A stretch of DNA of 64,000 nt from Candidatus Saccharicenans sp. (GCA_030018265.1 JASEFX010000004.1:36853-100852), one strand, 5' to 3'. Positions 52,021 to 61,191 are shown, counted from the stretch's first letter. Translations and numbers: made by a program. The notes: generated by a model not told the origin, from the sequence alone.

Positions 52021-52869
52021 TTAATTCTGTTTGAAGCTATTCCTGATAGCCAAAACAGTTTTTTGGATAACTTCGGGCGGAGTGGAAGCTCCCCCCGAAA
52101 TGCCGATTTTATTGACTCCCTGAAGCATTTCAAGGGTTATTTCCTCAGGCCTTTCTATAAGATAGGTTCTGGGCAGAAGACGGCGGGAAATCTGATAGAG
52201 TTTGCTGGTGTTGGAACTGTTGCGCCCGCCGATGATCAGCAGTGCCTGAACCTGTCCGGCCAGCTCAGCGGTGGCTTTCTGGCGAACGCGAGTAGACTGA
52301 CATATGGTGTTGTATACCAGAAGTTCTTCAGTTTTTCCGGCGAGAATGCCCACCACCTGTCCGAAAAGCTGCTCGTCCTGAGTGGATTGTGCCAGGACCG
52401 CTCTCTTTTTTCTGAAGGGCAGAGCCAGCGCCTGTTCCTCGTTTTCCACCACCACCGCTTTTCCCCGGCTGTAACCGAGCAGTCCCTGGATTTCAGGATG
52501 GTTCCTGTTGCCGACGATGACGATTTCCTGACGCTGGCGGCTGAGACGTTCAACTGTTTTCTGTATATTCTTCACAATCGGGCAGGTAGCGTCGACGATT
52601 TTTACTTTCTTAGCTTTGAGAGATTTAAGCACAGCCGGAGATACTCCATGGCTCCGGATGATTACGGTGTCTCCGGGACGTAACTGTCTCAAAGAGTTTG
52701 CCACTTCTATTCCCTTATTCTTCAGGTCAGCGATGACTTCCGGGTTATGGATGATTTCGCCCCAGCTGAAAACTCTTCCGCCGGAATGCTTTCCGGTTTT
52801 TAAGGCCAGCCTCAGGGCTCTTTTTACTCCATAACAAAATCCGCTGTTTCTGGCTACGATTATTTCCAT
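52021..52869 (-). CDS. ispH: 4-hydroxy-3-methylbut-2-enyl diphosphate reductase (IspH/LytB)
   Basis: Last step of the MEP isoprenoid pathway, producing IPP and DMAPP with a [4Fe-4S] centre. The three cluster Cys are in RNSGFCYGVKRA, VDATCPIVK and NTICQSTRVRQ. IRSHGVSP and the GGRNSSNTSKL segment bind the substrate. KIGISGGASTPPEVI is the conserved C-terminal motif. I chose 52869 (MEIIVARNSGF) as the start; ATG 52923 adds 18 residues with no homology to the family. It is followed by rpsA and hup-like genes. Confidence 0.94.
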   Translation of the reverse strand: MEIIVARNSGFCYGVKRALRLALKTGKHSGGRVFSWGEIIHNPEVIADLKNKGIEVANSLRQLRPGDTVIIRSHGVSPAVLKSLKAKKVKIVDATCPIVKNIQKTVERLSRQRQEIVIVGNRNHPEIQGLLGYSRGKAVVVENEEQALALPFRKKRAVLAQSTQDEQLFGQVVGILAGKTEELLVYNTICQSTRVRQKATAELAGQVQALLIIGGRNSSNTSKLYQISRRLLPRTYLIERPEEITLEMLQGVNKIGISGGASTPPEVIQKTVLAIRNSFKQN

Positions 52870-53105
52870 TGAATGTATCGAAGAATAGCTTTTAATACTA
52901 TAGAACTCCAGACGCTTTGTCAACCCTAAGTATAGGTAAAATCTTTACTTAGAGCCAGTTCAAACTGCTGGCTGGAGCTCGTTCCAGGGTTGTCAGGTTT
53001 AACTGCCTGGATGTTCCGGCACCGGCCTGTTTTCCGTCCCTGATTCTGCTTTTCCTGCTTTTTTAGAATTTGTTCTCGCCCGCGCCGGCCGTTTATATTT
53101 TAAAA

Positions 53106-53666
53106 TCAGGAAACCGATTGCTTTTCTTCATCGAGGATTTTAGCAATTTCCTCTTCTTTCGGCAAATCCTCCAGGCTGTTCAGCCCGAAATACTGAAGAA
53201 ATTTCTCGCTCGTGCGGTAAACCAGCGGATTGCCGGGCGCCTTCTTCCGGCCAACAATTTTAATCAACTTTTTCTGCAACAGAGTTTTGATGCAGTAAGT
53301 CGAATCGACTCCGCGGATGGCTGAAATTTCAGCCTGGGTAATCGGCTGGTGGTAGGCTATGATGCTCAGAGTTTCCAGAGCGGCCGAAGAGAGTTTGCTC
53401 TTCTTTTCAATCTGCAGAAGTTTCCGGACCCACTGATCATGCTCGGGTTTCGTGGTGAAAAGGTATCCGCCTCCGGACTGGATAATCTGAATGCCGTGGT
53501 GAACTGCGCTGTACCCTTCAATGAGAGATTTCAGGCATTCCTGCAGTTCATCTTCCGGCACCTCACCCAGGGCTTCTTTTATTTTTTCCAGAGTTAGAGG
53601 TTCCTGAGAAATGAAAATCAGAGCTTCGAGTATCGCTTTTAACTGTTCATTCATGGCTGTGTCCAT
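53106..53666 (-). CDS. scpB: Segregation and condensation protein B
   Basis: Winged-helix partner of SMC-ScpA in chromosome segregation. KAILEALIFISQEPLTLEKIKEAL is the first winged helix; ALETLSIIAYHQPITQAEISAIRGVD the second and most conserved. Length 186 is typical. The start overlaps the scpA end by 20 nt. Confidence 0.93.
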   Translation of the reverse strand: MDTAMNEQLKAILEALIFISQEPLTLEKIKEALGEVPEDELQECLKSLIEGYSAVHHGIQIIQSGGGYLFTTKPEHDQWVRKLLQIEKKSKLSSAALETLSIIAYHQPITQAEISAIRGVDSTYCIKTLLQKKLIKIVGRKKAPGNPLVYRTSEKFLQYFGLNSLEDLPKEEEIAKILDEEKQSVS

Positions 53667-54453
53667 GTTGATGGTGTGAGCGCGCTTTTCTCAACCAGAC
53701 CCGGATCGTCTGGAACAGCTGTTCCTGAATGGCTATGACCAGATGGTTTTTCACCAGCTCCAGCAGACAGAAGAAGGAAACGAGCGCTTCTTCCAGTGTT
53801 TCCTGAGCGGAGAAGTATTCCAGAAAATCCATCGAGCCGTTGGCTTCCAGATAATCGATCATCTCTTTCATTTTTTCTTCGACCGAAACATCTTTGCCTT
53901 TGATTATGCGCAGGTTTTCTTTTTCCCGCTTCTTCATCAGCAGGAAGAAAGTTTCGGCCAGGTCAAACAGGCTGACCTCCAGAAGCTCGGCTTCTTCCGG
54001 TCTGGCTATCGGCGGCAGAAAAGTGCGGCGCCAGCGCATAAGTTGATCCTCTTCCTTTTCCCGCAGGAAATTGCAGGCAATTTTGACCTTCTGGTATTCC
54101 AGCAGCCGGTCCACCAGTATCTGACGCGGGTCGTCGGACTCGGCTGCTTCCTGTTCCCGCGGCAGCAGCATCTGGGATTTAATGTAAATCAGGAGAGCGG
54201 CGATCAGCAGAAATTCAGCTTCCCGGTCAAGGTTGATGCGGTCTTTTTTTTCTAAGTATTCAAGATAATCGCGGGTGATGACAGCGATCGGAATGTCGTG
54301 TATGTCAATCTTTTTCTTGCGGATTAAATAAAGCAGAAGGTCAAGCGGACCTTCGAAGATTTCCAGCTTCACCTGATAGCCGTCGGAAGAACCCGACCAG
54401 GATTCCTCCGCAAGCTGCCTTTCGACGGGCTCCTGCAGTTCCTGCTCCATCAC
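53647..54453 (-). CDS. scpA: Segregation and condensation protein A
   Basis: Kleisin subunit that closes the SMC ring. YQVKLEIFEGPLDLLLYLIRKKKIDIHDIPIAVIT is the family N-terminus; ESDDPRQILVDRLLEYQKVK and LVSFFCLLELVKNHLVIAIQEQLF are other conserved parts. The start is GTG 54453 or ATG 54450, both overlapping the trpS stop. 268 residues. Confidence 0.93.
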   Translation of the reverse strand: MMEQELQEPVERQLAEESWSGSSDGYQVKLEIFEGPLDLLLYLIRKKKIDIHDIPIAVITRDYLEYLEKKDRINLDREAEFLLIAALLIYIKSQMLLPREQEAAESDDPRQILVDRLLEYQKVKIACNFLREKEEDQLMRWRRTFLPPIARPEEAELLEVSLFDLAETFFLLMKKREKENLRIIKGKDVSVEEKMKEMIDYLEANGSMDFLEYFSAQETLEEALVSFFCLLELVKNHLVIAIQEQLFQTIRVWLRKARSHHQHGHSHE

Positions 54454-55478
54454 ACCTTACCCCGGGATGATTTCCCGCCGGGAAACACCAGACCCATGGC
54501 TTCTCTCACTTCAGCCATGGTCCTGGCGGCAACTTCTCTGGCTTTTTTATTTCCTTCATCGAATATTTCCCACACCAGGTCGGGATTCTTTTCGTAGTAG
54601 CCTCTTTTTTCGCGGAAACCGGCGAATTCCTCAATCAGGGCGTCTATCACCACTTTTTTGCAGTCCAGGCAGCCGATGGAGGCTGTCCGGCAGCCGGCGG
54701 CCAGCTCTTCTCTTTTAGCCTCAGGCACGAAAGCTTTATGAAGGGTAAACACAGGGCAGTCGTTGGGTTCTCCAGGGTCTGTCCGTCTCTTTCTTCGTGT
54801 GTCGGTGACCATCGGAGCGATCTTCTGTCTGATGGTTTCCGGGGAATCTTTAAGATAGATGGCATTACCGTATGATTTGCTCATCTTCCGGCCGTCCGTT
54901 CCGGCCAGCTTCGGCACTTCCGTCAGCAGCATCTGCGGTTCAGGAAAGATTTCACCGTAGAAGCGGTTGAACCGGCGAACTATTTCCCGGGCGAGTTCTA
55001 TGTGGAAAGCCTGGTCTTCGCCCACAGGGACAACTTCGGCTTTGTAAATGATGATGTCAGCGGTCTGAAGCAGAGGATAACCGAGAAAGCCATAAGTGTT
55101 TAGCTCACGGTCGGCGATTTCCTGCTGCTGTTCCTTGAAAGTTGGAACTCTTTCCAGCCAGGGTAGGGGGGTAATCATCGAAAGAAGAAGATGCAGTTCC
55201 GCATGCTCCTTCACTTCCGACTGGATGAAAAGGACGGACTTTTCGGGATCCAGTCCTGCCGCCAGCCAGTCAAGCGCCACCTCAAACGTATATTCCCGGA
55301 TGACTTTCGGGTTCTGGTATTCTGAACTCAGAGCGTGCCAGGGGACGATAGTAAAAAAGCAGCGGTGAGTGTTCTGAAGCCTCACCCAGCCGCGAAGGGC
55401 TCCGACGTAGTTTCCGAGATGCAGAGGTCCTGTTGGCCTCATCCCGCTCAGAACTGTTTTTTTTCCCTGTTGACTCAT
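54450..55478 (-). CDS. trpS: Tryptophanyl-tRNA synthetase
   Basis: Charges tRNA-Trp. It is a class I synthetase with the HIGH-like PTGPLHLGNYVGAL and the KMSKS motif GRKMSKSYGNAIYLKD. The 342-residue length is standard. It is first of a run with scpA and scpB. The ATG has no clear ribosome-binding site; gaactgaaaagcc precedes it. The M50 protease gene ends 11 nt upstream, so the four genes may be one operon. Confidence 0.94.
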   Translation of the reverse strand: MSQQGKKTVLSGMRPTGPLHLGNYVGALRGWVRLQNTHRCFFTIVPWHALSSEYQNPKVIREYTFEVALDWLAAGLDPEKSVLFIQSEVKEHAELHLLLSMITPLPWLERVPTFKEQQQEIADRELNTYGFLGYPLLQTADIIIYKAEVVPVGEDQAFHIELAREIVRRFNRFYGEIFPEPQMLLTEVPKLAGTDGRKMSKSYGNAIYLKDSPETIRQKIAPMVTDTRRKRRTDPGEPNDCPVFTLHKAFVPEAKREELAAGCRTASIGCLDCKKVVIDALIEEFAGFREKRGYYEKNPDLVWEIFDEGNKKAREVAARTMAEVREAMGLVFPGGKSSRGKV

Positions 55479-55489
55479 GGCTTTTCAGT

Positions 55490-56164
55490 TCAAAAAAAGA
55501 TTATGGCAAGAATTAAATATTGTAAAGGTCTTACGATCACTTCAAGAAAACCGACAGAAATCAGGATGATGACGATCAGAAAACCGAATGGTCGCAGACG
55601 GGAATACATCATGGCCAGACGCTCGGGAAGCAGACCTTCCAGAACTCCGCTGCCGTCGAGTGGATACATCGGGATCATATTGAAAGCTACCAGATAAGTG
55701 TTTATCAGGACCATGTAAAAAAGGATGATAATCAAACCCTGAAGCGGCTGCAGCCCGGCCGGCAGACTTCCGCGGGAAGTGAGAAAATTGTAGAGAGCGG
55801 TGGTGGTCACCGGGCTGATGAGTTTCAGTATGAGAATGATTATCAGTGCCCCGGTGGCGGCCAGGATGTTTGCTGCCGGCCCGGCTAAGGAAATCCAGAA
55901 ACCGTCCTTCCTCGGATGGCGGAGGAAAAGGGGGTTTACCGGAACCGGTTTCGCCCAGCCAAAAACCGGAGCTCCGATGATTCCCAGAAGAATCGGCAGT
56001 ATGATAGTTCCGAACGGGTCAATATGGGCTAAAGGATTCATGGTTACCCGGCCGGCCAGCCTGGCTGTCGGGTCGCCCAGACGCGAGGCGGCCCAGCCGT
56101 GTGCTGCTTCATGAATGGTGATGGCAAAAAGCAGAATAAAAAGGCTAATTACGGTCGTTATCAT
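55490..56164 (-). CDS. Site-2 protease family (M50) membrane metalloprotease
   Basis: A 224-residue inner-membrane protein with 5-6 helices. AITIHEAAHGWAASRLGDPTARL holds HEAAH (HExxH zinc site) in the first helix, and FNMIPMYPLDGSGVL (NPLDG-like) supplies the third metal ligand. Members of this short family are often next to trpS and scpA. The substrate is unknown. A poor ribosome-binding site precedes the ATG. Confidence 0.9.
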   Translation of the reverse strand: MITTVISLFILLFAITIHEAAHGWAASRLGDPTARLAGRVTMNPLAHIDPFGTIILPILLGIIGAPVFGWAKPVPVNPLFLRHPRKDGFWISLAGPAANILAATGALIIILILKLISPVTTTALYNFLTSRGSLPAGLQPLQGLIIILFYMVLINTYLVAFNMIPMYPLDGSGVLEGLLPERLAMMYSRLRPFGFLIVIILISVGFLEVIVRPLQYLILAIIFF

Positions 56165-56271
56165 TTTTTTCAGGTCATTTTCTTATACCATAAGAACGGG
56201 GGTTAGTCTATGCCCCGGAGTCAATTGACAGCTGAAGGCGGAGGCTGAAAGTATTTTACGCGAGGCTGTCC

Positions 56272-56308
56272 CAAAAAAAAGATGGGCCTGACCGCGCGGG
56301 TCAGGCCC
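56272..56308 (-). terminator. Strong intrinsic terminator of the nuoEF-gltS-like operon
   Basis: Minus strand: GGGCCTGACC/GGTCAGGCCC 10-bp stem (56308-56299 with 56293-56284), 5-nt loop, then ATC and eight T. It lies 30 nt beyond the GltS-like stop. Confidence 0.85.
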
Positions 56309-56338
56309 GGCCTTCTGGTTAATCGGTGAGGGGCCCTG

Positions 56339-57916
56339 TCAGGAATTTAGAATTTTTTCCACCTCTTCCCGGTCAATGTCCTGAATGTACTTGATGCCGC
56401 TTACCCTGGCTGCTTCCATAGTCAGAGCGCCGATATCGTCTCTGGTTATGTATCCGAGCGAGAACTTGCGAGCTCCAGCCATCAGCTGCCGCAAACCCTG
56501 GCTCAGGCGCTTGAAATAGGTATAAACGCCGATGGCCCCGGTCGGGATCTCGTTAAACTTTTCGCCGAACCTCTTTTTGAGTTCCGGAGCGGAGATGAAG
56601 ATTTCTTCGACGGTGTTGCCGAATCTTTCGACGTAAACCGGAATCTGACCGTCTTTGATCCGGCTGCCGATGGTTTTGCCAACCATTGCCGCGGCCAGAG
56701 GAGAACGGGCCATTCCGACCACCTTGGTGTAAGGGGCGCCAAGGGCCAGCGCTTTGAAAATCTGGTCTTCAAAGGTGATACCGCCAGCGAAGGCGATGTC
56801 CGGAACGTATTCACCCTTGCTTGCCAGATATTCCGCATATTTATAAGTGAGCGACCAGATTTCCACGCCGGGAATTCCCCACTCGTTCATCATTCTCCAG
56901 GGGCTCATGCCGGTTCCGCCGCCGGCGCCGTCAACTGTCAGCAGGTCGATCCGGGCTTTTGAAGCGTATTTCACCGCTCTGGCCAGGTCAGCCGGACGGT
57001 AGGCGCCAGTTTTGAGGAAGATGTATTTCGCTCCGGCCTTCCTCAATTCTTCCACTCTCTTCATAAAGGCTTCTTCTTCGACCATGCCGAGACGGCTGTG
57101 GCGCTCAAATTCTTTGAAGCTGCCTTTCTCGAAGGCCTGAATCACCAGCGGGTCTTCCGGGTCGGGAAGCACGATATAACCCCTTCGTTTGAGCTCCTGA
57201 GCTTTCTTGAGCGACTTGATTTTCACCTCGCCGCCTATGTCCTTGGCTCCCTGGCCCCATTTGAGCTCGACAGCGGTCACGCCGAGCTTTTCGATGACGT
57301 ATTCGTGCACTCCGAGCCGGGTGTCCTCGACGTTGGCCTGGACCACCACCGTTCCGTATCCGTCATACCAGTTCTGAAAAGTTTTAACTCTCATCTCCAT
57401 ATCAGGAGAGCGAACGATCCGGCCGTTTCTTATTTCTGCTTCGTCATCCATACCGCAGACATTCTCTCCGACCGTCAGGATCGTACCGGAAATAGCGGCT
57501 CCCACGGCCAGCCCCGCCCAGTTCTGTTTCGCCACGTTGGTCGAGCCCATACCGGAGATGATAAATGGCACCCGAAGTTTAATTCCTTTGTCATGGCCGA
57601 TAGCGGTCTCAATGGTCACCTTCTCAAAGGTGGCCAGGTCGCTGTCGGCGGGAACTCCCCAGGCTCCGGCTGCCGTGCCCATGATGTTAAAATGCGAAAG
57701 GTCTACCGGATAATCCTTCTCGCAGGCAGCGGTGATCAGCCCGAAAGGCTGCGGATAGAGGACTTCAGTTCCCCGGTAGGCAGACTTTCCGATTTCGCAC
57801 ATGCCGATGCAGCCGTCAACGCAGGTTACACACATGCCGCTGAAGGGGCTGATTGACCCTTCGGTTCTATTTTTGGTTAAAGTGGCGGCGCTCCTGTTGA
57901 TTTTTGTAAAGGTCAT
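56339..57916 (-). CDS. Glutamate-synthase-like FMN-binding protein without glutaminase domain
   Basis: A 525-residue protein homologous to the FMN/synthase part of GltB. The N-terminus has CVTCVDGCIGMCEIG, four Cys that could hold an Fe-S cluster. FIISGMGSTNVAKQNWAGLAVGAA, AVELKWGQGAKDIGGEV, LLTVDGAGGGTGMSPWRMM and PDIAFAGGITFEDQIFKALALGA are the FMN-barrel segments of the family. No N-terminal amidotransferase and no C-terminal beta-helix are present, as in archaeal-type split glutamate synthases. It is last in the operon with NuoE-, NuoF- and ferredoxin-like proteins, 50 nt after the latter, and is followed by a terminator. It may use reduced ferredoxin or NADH electrons; the substrate is inferred, not shown. 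aaaggagg precedes the ATG. Confidence 0.85.
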   Translation of the reverse strand: MTFTKINRSAATLTKNRTEGSISPFSGMCVTCVDGCIGMCEIGKSAYRGTEVLYPQPFGLITAACEKDYPVDLSHFNIMGTAAGAWGVPADSDLATFEKVTIETAIGHDKGIKLRVPFIISGMGSTNVAKQNWAGLAVGAAISGTILTVGENVCGMDDEAEIRNGRIVRSPDMEMRVKTFQNWYDGYGTVVVQANVEDTRLGVHEYVIEKLGVTAVELKWGQGAKDIGGEVKIKSLKKAQELKRRGYIVLPDPEDPLVIQAFEKGSFKEFERHSRLGMVEEEAFMKRVEELRKAGAKYIFLKTGAYRPADLARAVKYASKARIDLLTVDGAGGGTGMSPWRMMNEWGIPGVEIWSLTYKYAEYLASKGEYVPDIAFAGGITFEDQIFKALALGAPYTKVVGMARSPLAAAMVGKTIGSRIKDGQIPVYVERFGNTVEEIFISAPELKKRFGEKFNEIPTGAIGVYTYFKRLSQGLRQLMAGARKFSLGYITRDDIGALTMEAARVSGIKYIQDIDREEVEKILNS

Positions 57917-57966
57917 TTTTTACCTCCTTTTTCCCTGAGTTAGATTTGCTTGATTTATGCTTAAAA

Positions 57967-58650
57967 TCATTGTTTTTTCTCCCGGACGCAGGTGCCGCAG
58001 CGACCGGCATCGTACATCCAGCACTGAAGTTCATCGTAAAAATCCAGACAGGTCGGTTCCATCGTCAGACAGGCATTGCAGATGGCGGTTTCGGCCTGAG
58101 GTCCCTGACACCTGAGCTGACAGGCCGGACAGATGTAAATGCAGCCTCCGCACAACCGGCATTCTTCCGAGCGGATATCAAAAGGAGTGGAGATTTTCCT
58201 CTGAAAACCGCGTTTCTGGAAGCCGATAGCCCTGCCGTCCATCTGTTCAGCGCACATTCTGACGCACAGCCCGCACAGGATGCATTCTTCGTTGCGAATC
58301 TTGAAACGCATCCGGGTGACGCCGAATTTAGAAGCCAGATCCTGGATGACCTTCGAGTAGGGGGCTACAGACAGCATCAACTCGATCATCATCCGGCGGG
58401 CCTGAATCACTCTTCTGGTATCGGTGTGCACCACCAGACCTTCTTCGGCCGGGTAGGTGCAGGAGGAAACCAGTTTGGCTTTCGGGCCCTCTCCTATTTC
58501 CACCAGGCAGAGGCGGCAGGCGCCGTAAGGAGTCAACCCTTCATGATGGCAGAGGGTGGGAATTTCCAGTCCGTAAAACTTCGCCGTATCGAGTATGGTC
58601 CAGCCTTCCTCTGCCTTGACTTCCACACCGTTAATTTTCAAGGTGATCAT
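57967..58650 (-). CDS. Ferredoxin-domain protein ([2Fe-2S] plus 2[4Fe-4S]), NuoG/HydA-N-terminus-like
   Basis: A 227-residue electron-transfer subunit. Residues 1-80 form a plant-type [2Fe-2S] domain (IPTLCHHEGLTPYGACRLC, then SSCTYPAEEG). From about 135, CILCGLCVRMCAEQ and CRLCGGCIYICPACQ bind two [4Fe-4S] clusters. The His-cluster region usual in NuoG is not clear. The tail CNACLTMEPTC...CGTCVREKK has further Cys pairs, which is unusual. It resembles the start of [FeFe]-hydrogenase HydA or NuoG, but without their catalytic domain. Stop/start overlap with the NuoF-like gene (4 nt) shows tight coupling. Confidence 0.85.
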   Translation of the reverse strand: MITLKINGVEVKAEEGWTILDTAKFYGLEIPTLCHHEGLTPYGACRLCLVEIGEGPKAKLVSSCTYPAEEGLVVHTDTRRVIQARRMMIELMLSVAPYSKVIQDLASKFGVTRMRFKIRNEECILCGLCVRMCAEQMDGRAIGFQKRGFQRKISTPFDIRSEECRLCGGCIYICPACQLRCQGPQAETAICNACLTMEPTCLDFYDELQCWMYDAGRCGTCVREKKQ

Positions 58651-60551
58651 GGTTTCACCTCCTGATCGACGACGATGGCCGGGTCTCTCTGGGCTTCGAT
58701 CGCCTCAAAGTGACAGGCTTCCAGGCAGGCGCCGCATTTGATGCATTTGTCGTATAGGATAAGGTGAACGTCTTTTCTGGTGCCCTGGATGGCGCCGGTG
58801 GGACAGGCTCTCTTGCAGGCCTCGCAACCGGTGCATTTTTCCGCAATGACCACATAGCGGATAAGCGTTTTGCAGACACCGGCCGGACAGCGCTTCTCGT
58901 AGATGTGAGCTTCGTATTCCTCGCGGAAATATCTCAGAGTGGAAAGAACCGGGTTGGCGGCGGTCTGTCCGAGCCCGCACATCGAAGCTTCCTTCGTGGC
59001 GATCGCCAGTTCTTCCAGAAGTTCGAGATCCCCGGGTTTTCCCTTGCCCTCGGTGATGTCGCTGACGATTTCCCACATTCTCTGGGTTCCTTCGCGGCAG
59101 GAAATGCATTTGCCGCAGCTTTCATCTCTGAGGAAGTTCAGGAAGTATTTCGCCACGTCCACCATGCAGGTTTTCTCATCCATGACGATCATGCCGCCAG
59201 AACCCATGATTGAACCGGCCGAAGTCAGCGATTCGTAGTCAATCGGCAGATCCAGCATCGAAGCCGGCAGGCAGCCGCCCGAAGGACCTCCGGTCTGGAC
59301 GGCTTTGAAAGCTTTTCCGTCGGGAATGCCTCCACCTATATCATAGATTATTTCTCTCAGGGTTATACCCATCGGGACTTCCACCAGGCCGGTGTTGTTG
59401 ATCTTGCCGACAAGAGAAAAGATCTTTGTCCCTTTGCTGCCGCTCGTTCCTATGCTTGAAAACCAATCAGCGCCGTTGAGGATTATCAGCGGGACGTTGG
59501 CCCAGGTCTCAACGTTGTTGATGCAGGTCGGCCTGTTCCACAAACCTCGCTGGGCCGGGAAGGGAGGCCTCTGGCGGGGTTCTCCAACCCGGCCTTCGAT
59601 CGAAGCGATCAGAGCCGTTTCCTCGCCGCAAACGAAGGCTCCGGCGCCTTTGGTCAGGTGGAGGTCAAAGCTGAAACCGGTTCCCAGGATGTTTTCTCCC
59701 AGCAGGCCTGACTGGTAGAGGCTTTCGATGGCCATGGTCACATGGCGCACGGCCAGAGGATATTCGTCGCGCACGTAAACATATCCTTCACGCGCACCGA
59801 TGGCCAGCGCGCCGATCATCATCCCTTCGAGCACGCGGAAGGGATTTCCTTCGAGCACGCTGCGGTCCATGTAGGCTCCGGGGTCGCCCTCGTCTCCGTT
59901 GCAGATTATGTACTTTGGTTCGCCTCTGGCTTTTCTGGTGGCTTCCCATTTAATGCCGGTGGGAAAGCCAGCTCCTCCCCGGCCTCTCAACCCGGAATCT
60001 TTCACCGTCTGAATGATCTCTTCCGGTTTCATCCTGGTCAGGGCTTTAAGGAAAGGCCGGAATCCGCCGATGGCCAGGTAATCATTCAGGTTTGTCGGGT
60101 CCACGAAGATGTTATCGCCCAGGATGATTCTTTTCTGCTTCTGGTAAAAGGGGATTTCATGAACGTACCAGGCGCGTTCTCTGCTCAGCGGGTCGCGGTG
60201 GAGATATTTTTCCACCACCCTGCCATCCACCAGCGTTTCTTTGACTATTGTTTTGATGTCGGCGGGAGCGAGTTTCTGGTAGAAGATTCCATCCGGATAG
60301 ATGATGATGTTTGGTTCGGCCTCGCAGAAGCCGTGACATCCGGTGATCTTCAAGGCCACCTGTTCCTTGAGTCCTTCCTGGCGGATGGATTTTTTCAGAG
60401 CCTCGATCACCTTGAGAGAGCCGCGGGCCTGGCCGCAGGTGCCGTTGGAAACCACGATTACTTTCTTTTTCTCCTTCTGGCGGCTGGCTTCCTGCTTTTC
60501 AATCTCCTTTCTAAGTTGTTCGACATTTTTGAATTTCTTGATTTTTGGCAT
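58647..60551 (-). CDS. NuoF/HydB-like NADH-binding flavoprotein with extra Fe-S domains
   Basis: About 634 residues. The start at 60551 (MPKIKKFKN) follows gtgagg. N-terminal thioredoxin-like [2Fe-2S] domain (SNGTCGQARGS, TGCHGFCEAEP) lies at 30-115. The NADH/FMN domain has GLRGRGGAGFPTGIKW and YIICNGDEGDPGAYMDRSVLE. An SLBB domain follows. DESCGKCISCREGTQRM binds [4Fe-4S] as in NuoF. The C-terminus adds a 2[4Fe-4S] ferredoxin (CTGCEACKRACPTGAI, CIKCGACLEACHFEAI). This order matches HydB of electron-bifurcating hydrogenases and the wider Bfu family. No hydrogenase gene is in the window. It oxidises or reduces NAD(P)H, probably coupled to ferredoxin. Confidence 0.92.
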   Translation of the reverse strand: MPKIKKFKNVEQLRKEIEKQEASRQKEKKKVIVVSNGTCGQARGSLKVIEALKKSIRQEGLKEQVALKITGCHGFCEAEPNIIIYPDGIFYQKLAPADIKTIVKETLVDGRVVEKYLHRDPLSRERAWYVHEIPFYQKQKRIILGDNIFVDPTNLNDYLAIGGFRPFLKALTRMKPEEIIQTVKDSGLRGRGGAGFPTGIKWEATRKARGEPKYIICNGDEGDPGAYMDRSVLEGNPFRVLEGMMIGALAIGAREGYVYVRDEYPLAVRHVTMAIESLYQSGLLGENILGTGFSFDLHLTKGAGAFVCGEETALIASIEGRVGEPRQRPPFPAQRGLWNRPTCINNVETWANVPLIILNGADWFSSIGTSGSKGTKIFSLVGKINNTGLVEVPMGITLREIIYDIGGGIPDGKAFKAVQTGGPSGGCLPASMLDLPIDYESLTSAGSIMGSGGMIVMDEKTCMVDVAKYFLNFLRDESCGKCISCREGTQRMWEIVSDITEGKGKPGDLELLEELAIATKEASMCGLGQTAANPVLSTLRYFREEYEAHIYEKRCPAGVCKTLIRYVVIAEKCTGCEACKRACPTGAIQGTRKDVHLILYDKCIKCGACLEACHFEAIEAQRDPAIVVDQEVKP

Positions 60552-60559
60552 GGCCGGCC

Positions 60560-61033
60560 TCACTTTCGGTATTTGTTGAGAATCGTCGGAACTTTGCGGA
60601 TGGTGGTGTGCGCATGGTAATCGCCATCGACCACCACCACCGGCCCGATCGCGCAGCAGCCAAGACAGGCCACGGTTTCCAGCGACCATTCGCCGTCTTC
60701 AGTAGTCTCGCCACGTCGGATGTTCAGCTGGCGCTCGAACTCCTCCAGAATCCTGGGAGCCCCGCGCACGTGACAGGCAGTGCCCATGCAGACAGTGGCC
60801 ACATGCCGACCCTTGGGGGTAAGGCTGAAAGCTCTGTAAAAAGTGGCTACCGAGATGATGTCGATCAGCGGAATTTTCAGCAATCTGGACAGGGTTTTGA
60901 GCGCCTCAGCCGGCAAGTAATGATAGACAGCTTGAATATCCTGAAGGATGGCGATCAGTTTGTTCTTGCTGTAACCGTGCCTCTCAACGATTTCCTGAAT
61001 TATATCAAGGTTGATCGTTTGATGGACACCCAA
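60560..61033 (-). CDS. NuoE/HydC-like [2Fe-2S] subunit, TTG start
   Basis: A 157-residue thioredoxin-fold subunit. CMGTACHVRGAP and ETVACLGCCAIGP carry the four cluster Cys. SVATFYRAFSLTPKG is the conserved NuoE helix. The only supported start is TTG 61033: aaaaggagg lies 6-7 nt before it and the homology begins near residue 8. It is first in the operon, 8 nt before the NuoF-like gene. It relays electrons between the NADH-binding flavoprotein and partners. Confidence 0.92.
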   Translation of the reverse strand: MGVHQTINLDIIQEIVERHGYSKNKLIAILQDIQAVYHYLPAEALKTLSRLLKIPLIDIISVATFYRAFSLTPKGRHVATVCMGTACHVRGAPRILEEFERQLNIRRGETTEDGEWSLETVACLGCCAIGPVVVVDGDYHAHTTIRKVPTILNKYRK

Positions 61034-61191
61034 ATGGAGCCTCCTTTTTTATAAAATAATCAATTTGATGAATGCCCTTATGTGTAAGAGTAGAAAAGAA
61101 AATTGATGCCCTTCTCCGGATGGGTTTGCTTCTGATTATAGATAGAGGGAAATGAGCGCAAATATCAGATTGAAATAATAATAAATTATAT

